From Rheinheimera hassiensis (GTDB lineage Bacteria > Pseudomonadota > Gammaproteobacteria > Enterobacterales > Alteromonadaceae), in NCBI RefSeq assembly GCF_022436675.1, contig NZ_JAKUJZ010000002.1:312655-376654 (forward strand): 64,000 bases of DNA, written 5' to 3'. Below are positions 1 through 9,095 of this stretch, piece by piece. Position numbers and translations under genes: made by a program. Each line of letters opens with the position of its first letter. Position 1 is the first letter of the stretch. The notes under the pieces are model-generated. The model saw only the letters and a program-made list of their open reading frames with translations, did no database searches and was not told the DNA's origin.

Positions 1-1779
1 GCTAAAGCCGCTGCACTGGCACCGGCATCAGAGCCAGACACTGCGCCACACATTCGTCGCTGGTATTACTGGCCAACCTGGCCGTTGCGTATGCTGGGTC
101 GGGCACTGCGCGGTTTAATGTTGTTGCTGGTTGCGGCGCTAACCTTAATATTTCGTTTGATTAGCCGCACTCTGGCTTTGGTATTTAAACCTCTGCTTTG
201 GGTGGTACAGTGGCTGCTAAACCGGTTGGAAGCGTTTTACCGTTATGCACTGCAAGGTGCGCTGGCGCTAAAAGGCTTAACAATAGTGATTACGTTGGCA
301 CTGGCTGGTGCCTGTTTTGCCCTGTTACCCCGGCTGGGAGCAGATGTGATACCCGCCATGAGCCAGGGTGAGTTTTATGTTGAAGTACAACTGCCGGTAG
401 GCAGCTCTATTGAGCAAACCGACAAAGTATTAGTGCGCCTGGCAGCGATTGCGGCAGAGCAAAGCGCGGTAAAACGCAGCTATGCCCAGGCCGGTACCGG
501 TGCACAAATGACAGTCGACCCCAGTATCGGCGGCAGCCACTGGGGCCGCTTGAATATAGTGTTGCAAAGCGGTACTGATGCACAGCAAGAGCAACAGGTA
601 ATTGCTACTTTACGTGATTATCTGGCGCAGTTGCCTGACGTTACCGTGAAAATAGACCGGCCACAGCTGTTTAGCTTTAGCACACCGCTGGAGGTTGAAT
701 TATCCGGTTATGAGCTGCCAGAGTTGAAAACCGCTGCCGACAATCTGGTTGCCGCACTGGAAGCCGATGGGCGCTTTACTGATGTAAAAACCAGCCTGCG
801 CCCCGGCCAACCTGAAATTACGCTGTATTTTAACCACGGTTTGCTATCGCAACTGGGCATGACATCGCACGAAGTTGCCAAAAGAGTGGCGGCTTATGTT
901 GGCGGTGAACTGGCAGGGCAGTATTCAGTTAATGACCGTAAAGTGGATATCCGCGTGCGGTTAGCCGAACAATACCGCCAAACCGAGCAGCAACTGGCGC
1001 AGCTGATTATTAACCCCGGCAGTGCCAAGCCGTTGCCACTATCTGCTGTTGCGCGTATCGAGCGCGAAACCGGCCCCAGCGAAATTACCCGCATCGGCCA
1101 GCAACGGGTTGCCGTGGTAAGTGCTAACCTGGCCTTTGGTGATTTAGAGCAAGCAACTCAAAGTGCGGCTGCTATTTTAGCCGCACAGCGTCTGCCTTAT
1201 GGTGTAACTGCGGCGGTAATGGGCCAGAGCGAAGAAATGCAGCGCGCTTATACCTCACTGACCATGGCGCTGTTACTGGCGGTATTTTTAGTGTATCTGG
1301 TGATGGCATCGCAATTTGAAAACCTGCTGCAGCCGCTGCTGATCCTGTTTACTGTGCCGCTGGCCGGTGCCGGCGCCATTCTGGGGTTGTGGCTTACCGA
1401 TACCCGGCTGTCTGTTATCGTATTTATCGGCCTTATAATGCTGGCCGGTATAGTGGTCAATAACGCCATTGTACTGATTGACCGCATTAACCAGCTGCGC
1501 GGTGAAGGCGTTGCACTGCAACAGGCCATTATTGAAGCCGGTGCCAGCCGCTTACGGCCGGTATTAATGACCACCTTAACCACCATTCTGGGCTTGTTGC
1601 CGATGGCACTGGGCACCGGCGATGGCAGTGAAATCCGCGCGCCTATGGCGATTACCGTGATCTTTGGTTTGGCACTTGCCACTATGCTGACATTGCTGTT
1701 TATTCCGGTGTTATATGCGCTGGTAAGCCGTGATACCCCGGTCATACAGGAAAACCGTAATCAGGAGATCAGCGTATGA
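1..1779 (+). CDS. RND efflux permease, C-terminal part (5' truncated by window edge)
   Basis: The frame is open from base 1, so this is the C-terminal 592 residues of a longer inner-membrane RND (HAE1-type) proton-driven pump. Visible parts are an unusually long hydrophobic and basic stretch (about residues 25-85), a periplasmic porter half that begins with a GEFYVEVQLPVGSS motif, and a C-terminal bundle of transmembrane helices from about residue 415 that includes GLIMLAGIVVNNAIVLID and a PVLMTTLTTILGLLP block typical of the family. An internal ATG at 85 is not the true start. The stop overlaps the next permease start (ATGA at 1776-1779), so the two are translationally coupled. The substrate cannot be read from the sequence. 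Paired RND permeases are known as heteromeric pumps (MdtBC, MuxBC), but that is only an analogy here. Confidence 0.9.
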   Translation, partial: AKAAALAPASEPDTAPHIRRWYYWPTWPLRMLGRALRGLMLLLVAALTLIFRLISRTLALVFKPLLWVVQWLLNRLEAFYRYALQGALALKGLTIVITLALAGACFALLPRLGADVIPAMSQGEFYVEVQLPVGSSIEQTDKVLVRLAAIAAEQSAVKRSYAQAGTGAQMTVDPSIGGSHWGRLNIVLQSGTDAQQEQQVIATLRDYLAQLPDVTVKIDRPQLFSFSTPLEVELSGYELPELKTAADNLVAALEADGRFTDVKTSLRPGQPEITLYFNHGLLSQLGMTSHEVAKRVAAYVGGELAGQYSVNDRKVDIRVRLAEQYRQTEQQLAQLIINPGSAKPLPLSAVARIERETGPSEITRIGQQRVAVVSANLAFGDLEQATQSAAAILAAQRLPYGVTAAVMGQSEEMQRAYTSLTMALLLAVFLVYLVMASQFENLLQPLLILFTVPLAGAGAILGLWLTDTRLSVIVFIGLIMLAGIVVNNAIVLIDRINQLRGEGVALQQAIIEAGASRLRPVLMTTLTTILGLLPMALGTGDGSEIRAPMAITVIFGLALATMLTLLFIPVLYALVSRDTPVIQENRNQEISV

Positions 1780-4700
1780 GCCAGCAACCGCTTGCTATAA
1801 CGCGCTTTGCGCTGACACGGCCGGTTACCATTTGCATGATATTTTTGTCGATGCTGGTATTTGGTATTCTTGCCAGCCGTATGCTGCCACTGGAAAAATT
1901 CCCCGGTATTGATATTCCACAAATTTTTATCAATGTGCCGTACAACAACGCCACGCCGACTGAAATAGAGCGCCTGATTACCCGGCCGCTGGAAGAAGCG
2001 CTGGCCACGGTAACCGGCATTAAGCAAATGCGCTCCTGGTCAAATGAAAACAGCGCTGAGGTGTCGCTGGAATTTAAGTGGGAAGAAAACATTAACAGCA
2101 AAAGCATAGAGGTGCGCGAACGCTTAGACAGCATCCGCCATTTGCTGCCCAAAGATGTTGAGCGTGTGCTGGTATTTCAGTTTAACACCAACGATATGCC
2201 GATATTTCAGCTGCGTATTTCCAGTGAACGCGACTTGGCGATGGCGTACGACTTGCTTGAGCGACAGATCAAACGGCCATTAGAGCGGGTGCAGGGCGTA
2301 TCTAAAGTTGAGTTATACGGCGTAGAAAAACGTCAGGTGGTGATTCGGCTTAACCCCGACAAAATGCGCGCGCTGAATATCGATGCGGCCGAGCTGGTAA
2401 GCACGCTACAGGGCTATAACTTCGCCATGACCGCCGGTGAGCTGCGCAATATCAACAATAGCATTCTGGTAAAACCGGTAGGGGAGTACCGTGAGCTGGA
2501 AGAAATTGCCTCGTTACCGCTGCGCCCTGGCTTAAGTTTACGTGAAGTGGCCACAGTGCAGCTGGAGCTGCCAAAACGTGAAGATGGCCGCCATCTTGAT
2601 CAAACCTACGCCGTTGGGATGAATGTGTATAAAGAGTCGGGCGCTAATCTGGTTGAAGTGGCCAAAGCTGCGTTGGCAGTGGTGCAGGCCGCTGATGACG
2701 ACCCGGCGTTTAACGGAATCAGCCTGTATATTATGGACGATACCGCCAAAGGCGTCACAACGTCGCTGGCCGATTTACTCAGCGCCGGTGGCGTAGGGGC
2801 GCTGTTATCTTTTGCTGTGCTGTATTTATTTTTACGCCATATTGGCACCACTATGGTGGTGGTGCTGGCGGTACCGGTGTCTATTTGTATTGCGCTGGGC
2901 GTTATGTATTTTCTTGACTACAGCTTAAATATATTAAGCATGATGGGGCTGATGCTGGCCGTGGGCATGCTGGTAGATAACGCCGTAGTGGTAACCGAGA
3001 GTATTTTCCGTGAGCGCGCTGCCGGTGGTGATGTAAAAGCCGCCACCGCACGCGGTGTGCGCCGGGTAAGCCTGGCAGTAGTGGCCGGTACTGCTACTAC
3101 CGCCATTGTATTTTTACCCAATATTGTTGGCCAGAAAATGGAACTGACCATCTTTTTAGAGCACGTAGCCATTGCCATTTGTTTATGCCTTGCGGTAAGC
3201 CTGCTAATGGCATTAACGCTGATCCCATTGTTAACCACCCGCTTAACCGTGCAACCGGTAAAAGAGCAGCAGGCAGGTATGCTGGAAAGCCGATACCGCA
3301 AAACACTGGGTTGGGTAATGTATCACCCGCGTTGGTCGGCATTTATCGCGTTGTTATTACTTGGCAGTATTGTGATACCGATGGGGGCCGTATCTGGCGG
3401 TGACGACGATAACGAAGGCAGCGACCGTATTTTCTTAAATTACAATGTGCAGGGTAACTATGCGCTGAGCGAAGTAGAGGCAGAAGTTGGTATTATGGAG
3501 GCCTACTTATATGCCAACAAAGACAAGTTCGATATTGAGTCTGTATACAGCTACTACCGCGCAGGTCAGGCCAATTCGATCATTATTTTAAAACCAGAGC
3601 TAAGCCAGCCTCTGGCACAGTTAAAAGACGCTATCCGCCAAGACTGGCCTGCGCTGGTAAGGTCTAAACCGTCTTTTGGCTGGGGCAGTAATGGTGGTTT
3701 ACAGGTGCATTTACTGGGCCGCTCTACTGAGGTACTGCTAAAACTGGCTGCCGACATTGAGCCGATGCTGGCTGGCGTTACGGGGCTGGAGGATGTCAGC
3801 TCTGAAATTGCTCACGGCCAGCAGGAAATTCAGATCACGTTAAAGCTCGACCAGCTGCAGCGCCATGGTTTAAACGCGCAGCAGGTTGCCAATGCCGTAT
3901 CGCTGGCACTGCGCGGCACCAACCTGCGCACTTTCAGAAGTGCCGAGCAGGGCGAGCTGTTAATGCGTGTGCTGTACGATGAAAAGATAAGCCATTCACT
4001 GGCCGAGCTGTCGGCGTTGCCAATACTGAACAAAGACGGCGTGGTGATAAGCCTGCAACAGCTGGCCGTACTGACGATGGCGCCAAGGCTGGATCAAATT
4101 AGCCGTTTTGATCGCCAAACCGGCATCGCCATCAGAATGAACCTGGCGAAAGACTACACCATGGACACCGCGCGCGAAGACATTAAAAAGGTGATGGATA
4201 AACTGGCGTTGCCGGCAGGCTATCGCTGGTCGTTTCAGGGCAGTTTTCAGCAGCAGGATGAATCGCAGCAGGTGATGATGGTTAATATGTTGCTGGCTGT
4301 CGCCATGATCTATCTGGTAATGGCGGCGTTGTTTGAATCCTTGCTGTTACCTACAGCAGTAATAGGCTCGTTATTGTTCTCGCTGGTAGGCGTGTTCTGG
4401 ACCTTTATGTTTACCGGCACCACTATGGGCATTATGGGTATGATAGGCATGCTGGTGCTAATGGGTATAGTGGTAAACAACGGCATAGTACTGGTAGACA
4501 GGATCAATCAGGACAGGCAGGAACAGCCAGAAGCAACACTGCGTGAACTGATTATCAGTGCCAGCGAATCACGGTTGCGGCCAATACTGATGACAGTATC
4601 TACCACCGTTTTGGGTTTATTACCGCTGGCTATGGGCGGCACCCAAATAGGCGGTGACGGCCCAAGCTACGCACCAATGGCCATTGCTATTATTGGTGGT

Positions 4701-4829
4701 TTGCTGTTTTCTACCCTGACCAGTTTAGTGCTGGTGCCACTGACCTACTTGGGGCTGGTTAACCTGATCGGAGGCTGGGCCAGCTGGCGCGCTAATGCCA
4801 AACGCTGGGCTGATAAAGTCTGGGCCTGA
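1776..4829 (+). CDS. RND efflux permease, complete
   Basis: This 1017-residue protein has full RND permease length. It has an N-terminal membrane helix (about residues 12-32), a first porter domain, a first membrane bundle (about 335-490), a second porter domain and a second bundle (about 830-1000). TM4 holds GLMLAVGMLVDNAVVV, with the proton-relay-type aspartate at about D401 followed by Asn where AcrB has a second Asp. The C-terminal GIMGMIGMLVLMGIVVNNGIVL and RPILMTVSTTVLGLLP blocks match the family. The start overlaps the stop of the upstream permease by 4 bases, which implies coupled translation and possibly a heteromeric pump. An adaptor (membrane fusion) gene and an outer-membrane factor are not visible and would be expected upstream of the window. 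Substrate unknown. Confidence 0.93.
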   Translation: MSQQPLAITRFALTRPVTICMIFLSMLVFGILASRMLPLEKFPGIDIPQIFINVPYNNATPTEIERLITRPLEEALATVTGIKQMRSWSNENSAEVSLEFKWEENINSKSIEVRERLDSIRHLLPKDVERVLVFQFNTNDMPIFQLRISSERDLAMAYDLLERQIKRPLERVQGVSKVELYGVEKRQVVIRLNPDKMRALNIDAAELVSTLQGYNFAMTAGELRNINNSILVKPVGEYRELEEIASLPLRPGLSLREVATVQLELPKREDGRHLDQTYAVGMNVYKESGANLVEVAKAALAVVQAADDDPAFNGISLYIMDDTAKGVTTSLADLLSAGGVGALLSFAVLYLFLRHIGTTMVVVLAVPVSICIALGVMYFLDYSLNILSMMGLMLAVGMLVDNAVVVTESIFRERAAGGDVKAATARGVRRVSLAVVAGTATTAIVFLPNIVGQKMELTIFLEHVAIAICLCLAVSLLMALTLIPLLTTRLTVQPVKEQQAGMLESRYRKTLGWVMYHPRWSAFIALLLLGSIVIPMGAVSGGDDDNEGSDRIFLNYNVQGNYALSEVEAEVGIMEAYLYANKDKFDIESVYSYYRAGQANSIIILKPELSQPLAQLKDAIRQDWPALVRSKPSFGWGSNGGLQVHLLGRSTEVLLKLAADIEPMLAGVTGLEDVSSEIAHGQQEIQITLKLDQLQRHGLNAQQVANAVSLALRGTNLRTFRSAEQGELLMRVLYDEKISHSLAELSALPILNKDGVVISLQQLAVLTMAPRLDQISRFDRQTGIAIRMNLAKDYTMDTAREDIKKVMDKLALPAGYRWSFQGSFQQQDESQQVMMVNMLLAVAMIYLVMAALFESLLLPTAVIGSLLFSLVGVFWTFMFTGTTMGIMGMIGMLVLMGIVVNNGIVLVDRINQDRQEQPEATLRELIISASESRLRPILMTVSTTVLGLLPLAMGGTQIGGDGPSYAPMAIAIIGGLLFSTLTSLVLVPLTYLGLVNLIGGWASWRANAKRWADKVWA

Positions 4830-4899
4830 GGATGATGTATGGCGTGTTGATGTGAGCAAACTGCGTCATCCGTGACATGCTAAGGGCGCTGATTAGCGC

Positions 4900-4928
4900 T
4901 TTACAGCCGCGCGCAAACTCACTAGAAT
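4900..4928 (+). promoter_or_regulatory. Sigma-70-type promoter upstream of Mn riboswitch
   Basis: TTTACA (4900-4905) and TAGAAT (4923-4928) are separated by exactly 17 bases. Transcription would begin near 4935, just ahead of the riboswitch core at 4941. The position relative to the aptamer supports the call; no experimental evidence is available. Confidence 0.65.
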
Positions 4929-4937
4929 GCGCGCTGC

Positions 4938-5098
4938 CTTAAGGGAGTAATCTGCAGCCGTATTATACGGTTGCGCTACGGTCAACATACTTGTGCCACC
5001 TGCACATGGCCGTATCGTTCAAAGCCTGCTTTGAATTGATGAGACTTAAGACACACTACTGGCCCAAAGCGGGAGCCGGTGCTGTGTCTTATGTTTAT
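4938..5098 (+). ncRNA. yybP-ykoY manganese riboswitch
   Basis: The leader contains the two hallmark loops of the yybP-ykoY (Mn2+) aptamer: AAGGGAGTA at 4941-4949 and GGTCAACATACT at about 4980-4991. A long 3' hairpin follows, with outer arms AAGACACA and TGTGTCTT (about 5047-5092). It sits directly in front of a UPF0016 gene, one of the classical targets of this riboswitch class in proteobacteria. By analogy, Mn2+ binding should turn on expression of the downstream exporter; the 3' hairpin lies close to the ribosome-binding site (TAAGG, 5106-5110), so control of translation or of termination are both possible. Exact aptamer boundaries are approximate. Confidence 0.85.
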
Positions 5099-5118
5099 AT
5101 CCCGCTAAGGTGCAGTTG

Positions 5119-5697
5119 ATGGAAGCCTTTTTATCCTCTTTTACCGCCGTAGCTATTGCTGAAATTGGCGATAAAACCCAGTTACTCTCCTTGTTTCTTG
5201 CTGCCAGATTTCGCTCTAAAAGTGCGATCATTGCCGGTATCTTAGTGGCAACTTTGCTGAACCATGCGGCATCGGCCTGGCTGGGGGTATGGGTGGCGCA
5301 GTTTATTCCGCAAGGCTGGCACAACTGGCTGCTGGGCGGCTCTTTTATTGCGGTAGCGCTATGGCTGTTAATTCCGGACAAAGACGACAGTGGAGACACC
5401 AGCGTACTGCGTTTTGGTGCTTTTGCTGCCAGCTGCATATTGTTTTTTCTGGCCGAAATTGGCGATAAAACCCAGATAGCTACGGTGATACTGGCAGCCA
5501 GTTTTGAAGATGCCGTGTGGATGGTAATTGTGGGTACTACGCTGGGTATGCTGGCTGCCAATGTGCCGGTAGTGTATGCCGGCAGCTGGTTGTTGCAGAA
5601 AATCTCTCTGGACTGGGCGCGCCGCGCTGCTTGTGCCGTATTTATGTTGCTTGGGTTTTATATCATCTGCTCTGACCAGCTTATGATGTTGGGGTAA
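5119..5697 (+). CDS. UPF0016/TMEM165-Gdt1 family Mn2+ exporter (MneA-like)
   Basis: A 192-residue inner-membrane protein of the UPF0016 (Gdt1/TMEM165, MneA) family of cation exporters. The two family-defining E-x-G-D-K-T motifs are visible: EIGDKTQ at residues 15-21 and again at about 113-119, one in each half of an inverted-repeat fold with about six membrane helices. I prefer the ATG at 5119, which has TAAGG 8 bases upstream, over an in-frame GTG at 5110 that overlaps that site. The yybP-ykoY riboswitch directly upstream indicates manganese-responsive expression, consistent with Mn2+ export under excess. Monocistronic. The metal is inferred from family and riboswitch, not from residues unique to this protein. 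Confidence 0.9.
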   Translation: MEAFLSSFTAVAIAEIGDKTQLLSLFLAARFRSKSAIIAGILVATLLNHAASAWLGVWVAQFIPQGWHNWLLGGSFIAVALWLLIPDKDDSGDTSVLRFGAFAASCILFFLAEIGDKTQIATVILAASFEDAVWMVIVGTTLGMLAANVPVVYAGSWLLQKISLDWARRAACAVFMLLGFYIICSDQLMMLG

Positions 5698-5838
5698 ATA
5701 GTCGTTTAGCGCATTGAAGCCATTGAATAATATTGCATTTACGGATATGTTGCTTAACGAAACTGTTGAGTCAGCTTAACATTAGGTTGACGCTGGTTTT
5801 ATTAAAAAAACAATAGCTGAAGTAAAGGAGAGTAGGTC

Positions 5839-6189
5839 ATGAATGACTTTAATGCGGTACCGGCAGTCAATTCGTCAACAGCAAAGCTGGTCTATATACT
5901 GTATTTGGTGGGATTAGTATTCGGTATTACCGGTATTATCGGCGTTATTATTGCCTATGTTAATAAAGAAGATGGCCCGGATTGGCTGCAAAGCCATTAT
6001 CGTTTTCAAATCCGCACTTTCTGGATGGGGCTGCTGTTCATGATCGTTGGCGGTATTTTATTGGTCGTCATGATTGGCTGGCTGGTCTATCTGTTCTGGA
6101 TCGTCTGGTTGATTATCCGCTGCGTAAAAGGCCTGAAGCAGCTTGAACTGCAACAGCCTGTGCAGGACGAAAAAACCTGGATGTTCTAA
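5839..6189 (+). CDS. DUF4870-family small membrane protein
   Basis: A 116-residue protein with three predicted membrane helices (about residues 18-42, 62-90 and a following stretch). It resembles the DUF4870 / Tic20-like family of small bacterial membrane proteins: a first helix, a short soluble loop ending in LQSHYRFQIRTFW, then two closely spaced helices and a basic tail. The ribosome-binding site AAGGAGAG lies about 8 bases before the ATG. A strong intrinsic terminator at 6202-6233 ends the transcript, so the gene is probably monocistronic. The biochemical role of the family is not known to me. Confidence 0.8.
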   Translation: MNDFNAVPAVNSSTAKLVYILYLVGLVFGITGIIGVIIAYVNKEDGPDWLQSHYRFQIRTFWMGLLFMIVGGILLVVMIGWLVYLFWIVWLIIRCVKGLKQLELQQPVQDEKTWMF

Positions 6190-6201
6190 ACTGTTTTTCA
6201 T

Positions 6202-6233
6202 AAAAAAGCGAAGCTCAGGCTTCGCTTTTTTGT
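6202..6233 (+). terminator. Rho-independent terminator
   Basis: Perfect hairpin with arms AAAAAAGCGAAGC and GCTTCGCTTTTTT around a TCAG loop, with a T-run on the + strand and an A-run on the left. It ends the DUF4870 transcript and could work in both directions. Confidence 0.9.
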
Positions 6234-6345
6234 TTATGGCAGCTTTCTTACGTATTTCCGTCACAGTGCTATTGAACTGCCGGCGTGCTTTTTCTACCCT
6301 GTATCCGTTCAGCAAAATGTTGCACAACTAAAACAGGATCCCACT

Positions 6346-8040
6346 ATGCGTTATAACGCCCTTTATCTGGCACTGGCTTTTGCCGGTGTGCTAAGCGCCT
6401 GCTCTCCGGCAGACAACACGTCTTCTCCAACATCAGCAAATTCTGACGCTAAAGCAGCTGAAACAACGGCAACGGTAAGCTTGTTACCGGCATTTGAAAA
6501 GCGGCTGGATATTTACCGCAGTGTTGATTTAACGGCAGATTTATCCGCGCTTAGCGATAATCAGCGCGTTATGCTGAGCAAGCTGATTGATGCCAGTAAA
6601 ATTATGGATGAGCTGTTCTGGCAACAGGCTTTTGCTGAAGAGAAAGCGGCTTTTCTGGCGAAACTGCCAGAAGGAAAAGCACGCACTTTTGCTGATATCA
6701 ATTATGGTCCCTGGGACAGATTGAAAGGCGATGAGCCGTTTCTCAGCGGCTATGCTGAAAAACCTGCCGGGGCACAGTTTTATCCTGCTGATATGACCAA
6801 ACAGGAGTTTGAAACAGCAGAGCTTAGCGACAAAACCGGGCTGTATTCGGTAATACGCCGCGACAGCGAAGGTAAGCTGCATACCATACCTTATTCCGTG
6901 CAATACAAAACAGAGCTGGAAGCCGCTGCGAAACTGCTGACAGAAGCCTCAGTACTGGCCGAAGACAAAGAGTTTGCCGAATATCTTAAACTGCGGGCGC
7001 AGGCGTTACTGACTGACAACTATCAGCCATCAGATTTTGCCTGGATGGCGATGAAAAACAACCCGATCGAGCTGGTGATTGGCCCGATAGAAACCTATGA
7101 AGATCAGCTGTTTGGTTACCGTGCCGCGTTTGAAGCCTATGTACTGATAAAAGATTTAAGCTGGAGCGAAAAACTGGCGAAGTATGCAGCCACTTTACCG
7201 GCGCTGCAAAAGGGGTTACCGGTAGCAGAAGCGTATAAAACTGAAACACCGGGTTCAGATGCCGACTTAAATGCTTATGATGTCATTTACTACGCGGGCC
7301 ACTCTAACGCCGGCTCTAAAACGATTGCGATAAACCTGCCAAATGATGAGCAGGTACAGCTGGAAAAAGGCACCCGCCGTTTACAGCTTAAAAACGCTAT
7401 GCAGGCCAAATTTGACCATATTATGCTGCCTATTGCAGATTTACTGATCGCACCTGAGCAGCGCAAGCATGTCACCTTTAATGCGTTTTTTAACAACACT
7501 ATGTTCCATGAAGTAGCACATGGGCTGGGCATCAAAAATACCATTAATGATAAAGGCTCTGTACGTCAGGCGTTAAAAGAACATGCTTCAGCGTTGGAAG
7601 AAGGCAAAGCCGATATTCTTGGCCTGTATATGATTACCCAGCTAAAACAGCAGGGTATGCTGGATGAGGGGGAGCTGGAAGATTATTACACCACCTTTAT
7701 GGCGGGTATTTTCCGTTCGGTGCGTTTTGGAGCCTCCAGCGCGCATGGTAAAGCCAATATGATCCGCTTTAATTATTTTGCCGAACAGGGCGCTTTTGTC
7801 CGTAACGACGATGGCACCTATCAGGTGGATTATCCGAAAATGCAGGCGGCTATGGCGTCGTTATCTGAGCTGATCCTAACACTGCAAGGCGATGGTAATT
7901 ACGACGGCGTTGCCGCACTGGTAGCGGATAAAGGCGTGATTAAACCGCAACTCTCTGCAGATCTGGCTCGTTTGGCGGCTGCCGATATACCGGTTGATGT
8001 GGTGTTTAACCAGGGGAAAGAGATCCTGGGTTTAAAATAA
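6346..8040 (+). CDS. Zinc metallopeptidase lipoprotein, M49 (dipeptidyl-peptidase III)-like
   Basis: This 564-residue protein begins with a lipoprotein signal peptide: a basic start, a hydrophobic core and the lipobox LSAC, with Cys at residue 19. A Ser/Thr/Ala-rich linker follows. Zinc ligands are recognisable at FHEVAHGLG (H388, E389, H392) and at LEEGKADILG (E418/E419), the same spacing logic as the HEXXGH...EECRAE pair of M49 dipeptidyl peptidase III. Here the first motif is a compact HEXXH without the extra residue that marks classical M49 enzymes. It is therefore likely a membrane-anchored zinc peptidase in the cell envelope, related to the DPP-III-like 'Zn-dependent hydrolase' proteins of marine gammaproteobacteria. 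Substrate unknown. Monocistronic; a hairpin at 8051-8072 follows. Confidence 0.8.
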   Translation: MRYNALYLALAFAGVLSACSPADNTSSPTSANSDAKAAETTATVSLLPAFEKRLDIYRSVDLTADLSALSDNQRVMLSKLIDASKIMDELFWQQAFAEEKAAFLAKLPEGKARTFADINYGPWDRLKGDEPFLSGYAEKPAGAQFYPADMTKQEFETAELSDKTGLYSVIRRDSEGKLHTIPYSVQYKTELEAAAKLLTEASVLAEDKEFAEYLKLRAQALLTDNYQPSDFAWMAMKNNPIELVIGPIETYEDQLFGYRAAFEAYVLIKDLSWSEKLAKYAATLPALQKGLPVAEAYKTETPGSDADLNAYDVIYYAGHSNAGSKTIAINLPNDEQVQLEKGTRRLQLKNAMQAKFDHIMLPIADLLIAPEQRKHVTFNAFFNNTMFHEVAHGLGIKNTINDKGSVRQALKEHASALEEGKADILGLYMITQLKQQGMLDEGELEDYYTTFMAGIFRSVRFGASSAHGKANMIRFNYFAEQGAFVRNDDGTYQVDYPKMQAAMASLSELILTLQGDGNYDGVAALVADKGVIKPQLSADLARLAAADIPVDVVFNQGKEILGLK

Positions 8041-8050
8041 GCACAGTGTA

Positions 8051-8072
8051 CGGGCAGCATGCGTGCTGCCCG
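8051..8072. terminator. Bidirectional hairpin between convergent genes
   Basis: Perfect 9-bp stem, CGGGCAGCA and TGCTGCCCG, with a 4-base loop. It lies between the stops of the peptidase gene (+) and the membrane protein (-). No clear T-run follows, so it may be an attenuator or RNA-stabilising hairpin instead of a strong intrinsic terminator. Confidence 0.55.
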
Positions 8073-8080
8073 TTACGCAT

Positions 8081-8728
8081 TTATCTGTCGGGAGATAAGT
8101 ATTCCCTGTCATAGAAAGTGCGCAGCCAGTGCGGCCGGTAAATAGCCATCAGCGTTATGGCGCTGCCGTTAAGCAGAGCTTCGGGAAACCAGATCAGCAG
8201 CGCTAACAGCCAGTAATCATTGGTTATAATATGCCAACTGTAGCGCCCTTCCAGACCATACCACAGTGATGTCAGGCTAATTTGCAGCACTATCGTTAGT
8301 GCCGCTGTAAGAAAGCCGGCGACAAAAATATACACAAACAGGTGGAGGGTTAAGTAACGGTAGCTGGCCAGAAACAACGTGTAGCTAAATAAACCCGGCA
8401 GAATAAAGCTGCTTAGCGCATATAAACCGGCATCAGCCCAGTGCAGTTTGCCAAAAACTATCAGTAACAGCATCGGCAGCAGGCAAATCCAGTTTGCAAT
8501 ACGCCAGCCATGACATAGCACCAGCGTAGTTAGCAGTAAAAAATGCAAGTTCAGCCCTTGTTGAATACCGGCCTGCACACTCCACAATAAACTCAACACT
8601 ACGGCAGAGGCTAAAACAAAATGCTGGTAACCCGGCTCTGCCTTCAGTTTGGGCAAAAACTCGCGTGGATAAAAGTACAGTAAAACCGCCAATGCACTAA
8701 AGGCGCCTGCAATTTGCCAACTGGTCAT
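8081..8728 (-). CDS. Integral membrane protein, CbiM-like (ECF permease-related)
   Basis: A 215-residue protein with about six to seven hydrophobic segments and few charged residues. The C-terminal part has WFPEALLNGSAITLMAIYRPHW, which resembles the conserved PEA-x-x-NG segment of CbiM/NikM-like 'energy-coupling factor permease' proteins that are widespread in gammaproteobacteria without a linked ATPase. No metal-binding N-terminal His motif typical of true CbiM is visible, so a transport function is uncertain. A small membrane protein lies upstream on the same strand (8782-8973), and the two may be co-transcribed. Confidence 0.55.
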   Translation of the reverse strand: MTSWQIAGAFSALAVLLYFYPREFLPKLKAEPGYQHFVLASAVVLSLLWSVQAGIQQGLNLHFLLLTTLVLCHGWRIANWICLLPMLLLIVFGKLHWADAGLYALSSFILPGLFSYTLFLASYRYLTLHLFVYIFVAGFLTAALTIVLQISLTSLWYGLEGRYSWHIITNDYWLLALLIWFPEALLNGSAITLMAIYRPHWLRTFYDREYLSPDR

Positions 8729-8781
8729 TCTGTGCTATCCCGCCGTCATAACATCCTCTGATTGTAACGGCTGTTTACTGC

Positions 8782-8973
8782 TCAGTCATCGCTGTTGTGA
8801 TCAGAGTGCTCCAGATAGCGGCCAGCACCCAATGCTGTGCTGATAAGCAACACCGGTATAGCAAAAAAATGCATCATCAGTGATAACTCTGCGGCAAAGT
8901 TGATCCAGAAAATAACCAGCCAGCTCATCAGCCATGCGGCTATGCTCAGCCATTTTGTTGTAAAGCTGTTCAT
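8782..8973 (-). CDS. Small two-helix membrane protein
   Basis: A 63-residue protein with two hydrophobic segments (about residues 8-27 and 31-50) and an acidic, His-containing tail (LEHSDHNSDD). The start at 8973 is chosen because a strong Shine-Dalgarno sequence, GGGAGGC (minus strand, 8977-8983), precedes it; an upstream in-frame ATG at 8991 has no such site. It lies 53 bases before the CbiM-like gene on the same strand. Function unknown. Confidence 0.6.
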   Translation of the reverse strand: MNSFTTKWLSIAAWLMSWLVIFWINFAAELSLMMHFFAIPVLLISTALGAGRYLEHSDHNSDD

Positions 8974-9095
8974 ACTGCCTCCCATCTGCATTGTTAAGGT
9001 CCCTGTTATTCTAGGCCTTGCCTTTGCAATAACGCAGTGTCACTATTGATAAAAATAAGGTGGATAGTGACAAATTGCCTGCGCAGGATAAACAG

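Noticed and set aside
1248-1745. Long antisense frame opposite the first RND gene
   Set aside because: It lies wholly within a strongly conserved permease-coding region; its length reflects codon structure of the real gene.
4885-4902. Small hairpin GCGCT/AGCGC after the RND operon
   Set aside because: Only a 5-bp stem with a short T-run, and it overlaps the -35 of the next promoter; too weak to call a terminator.
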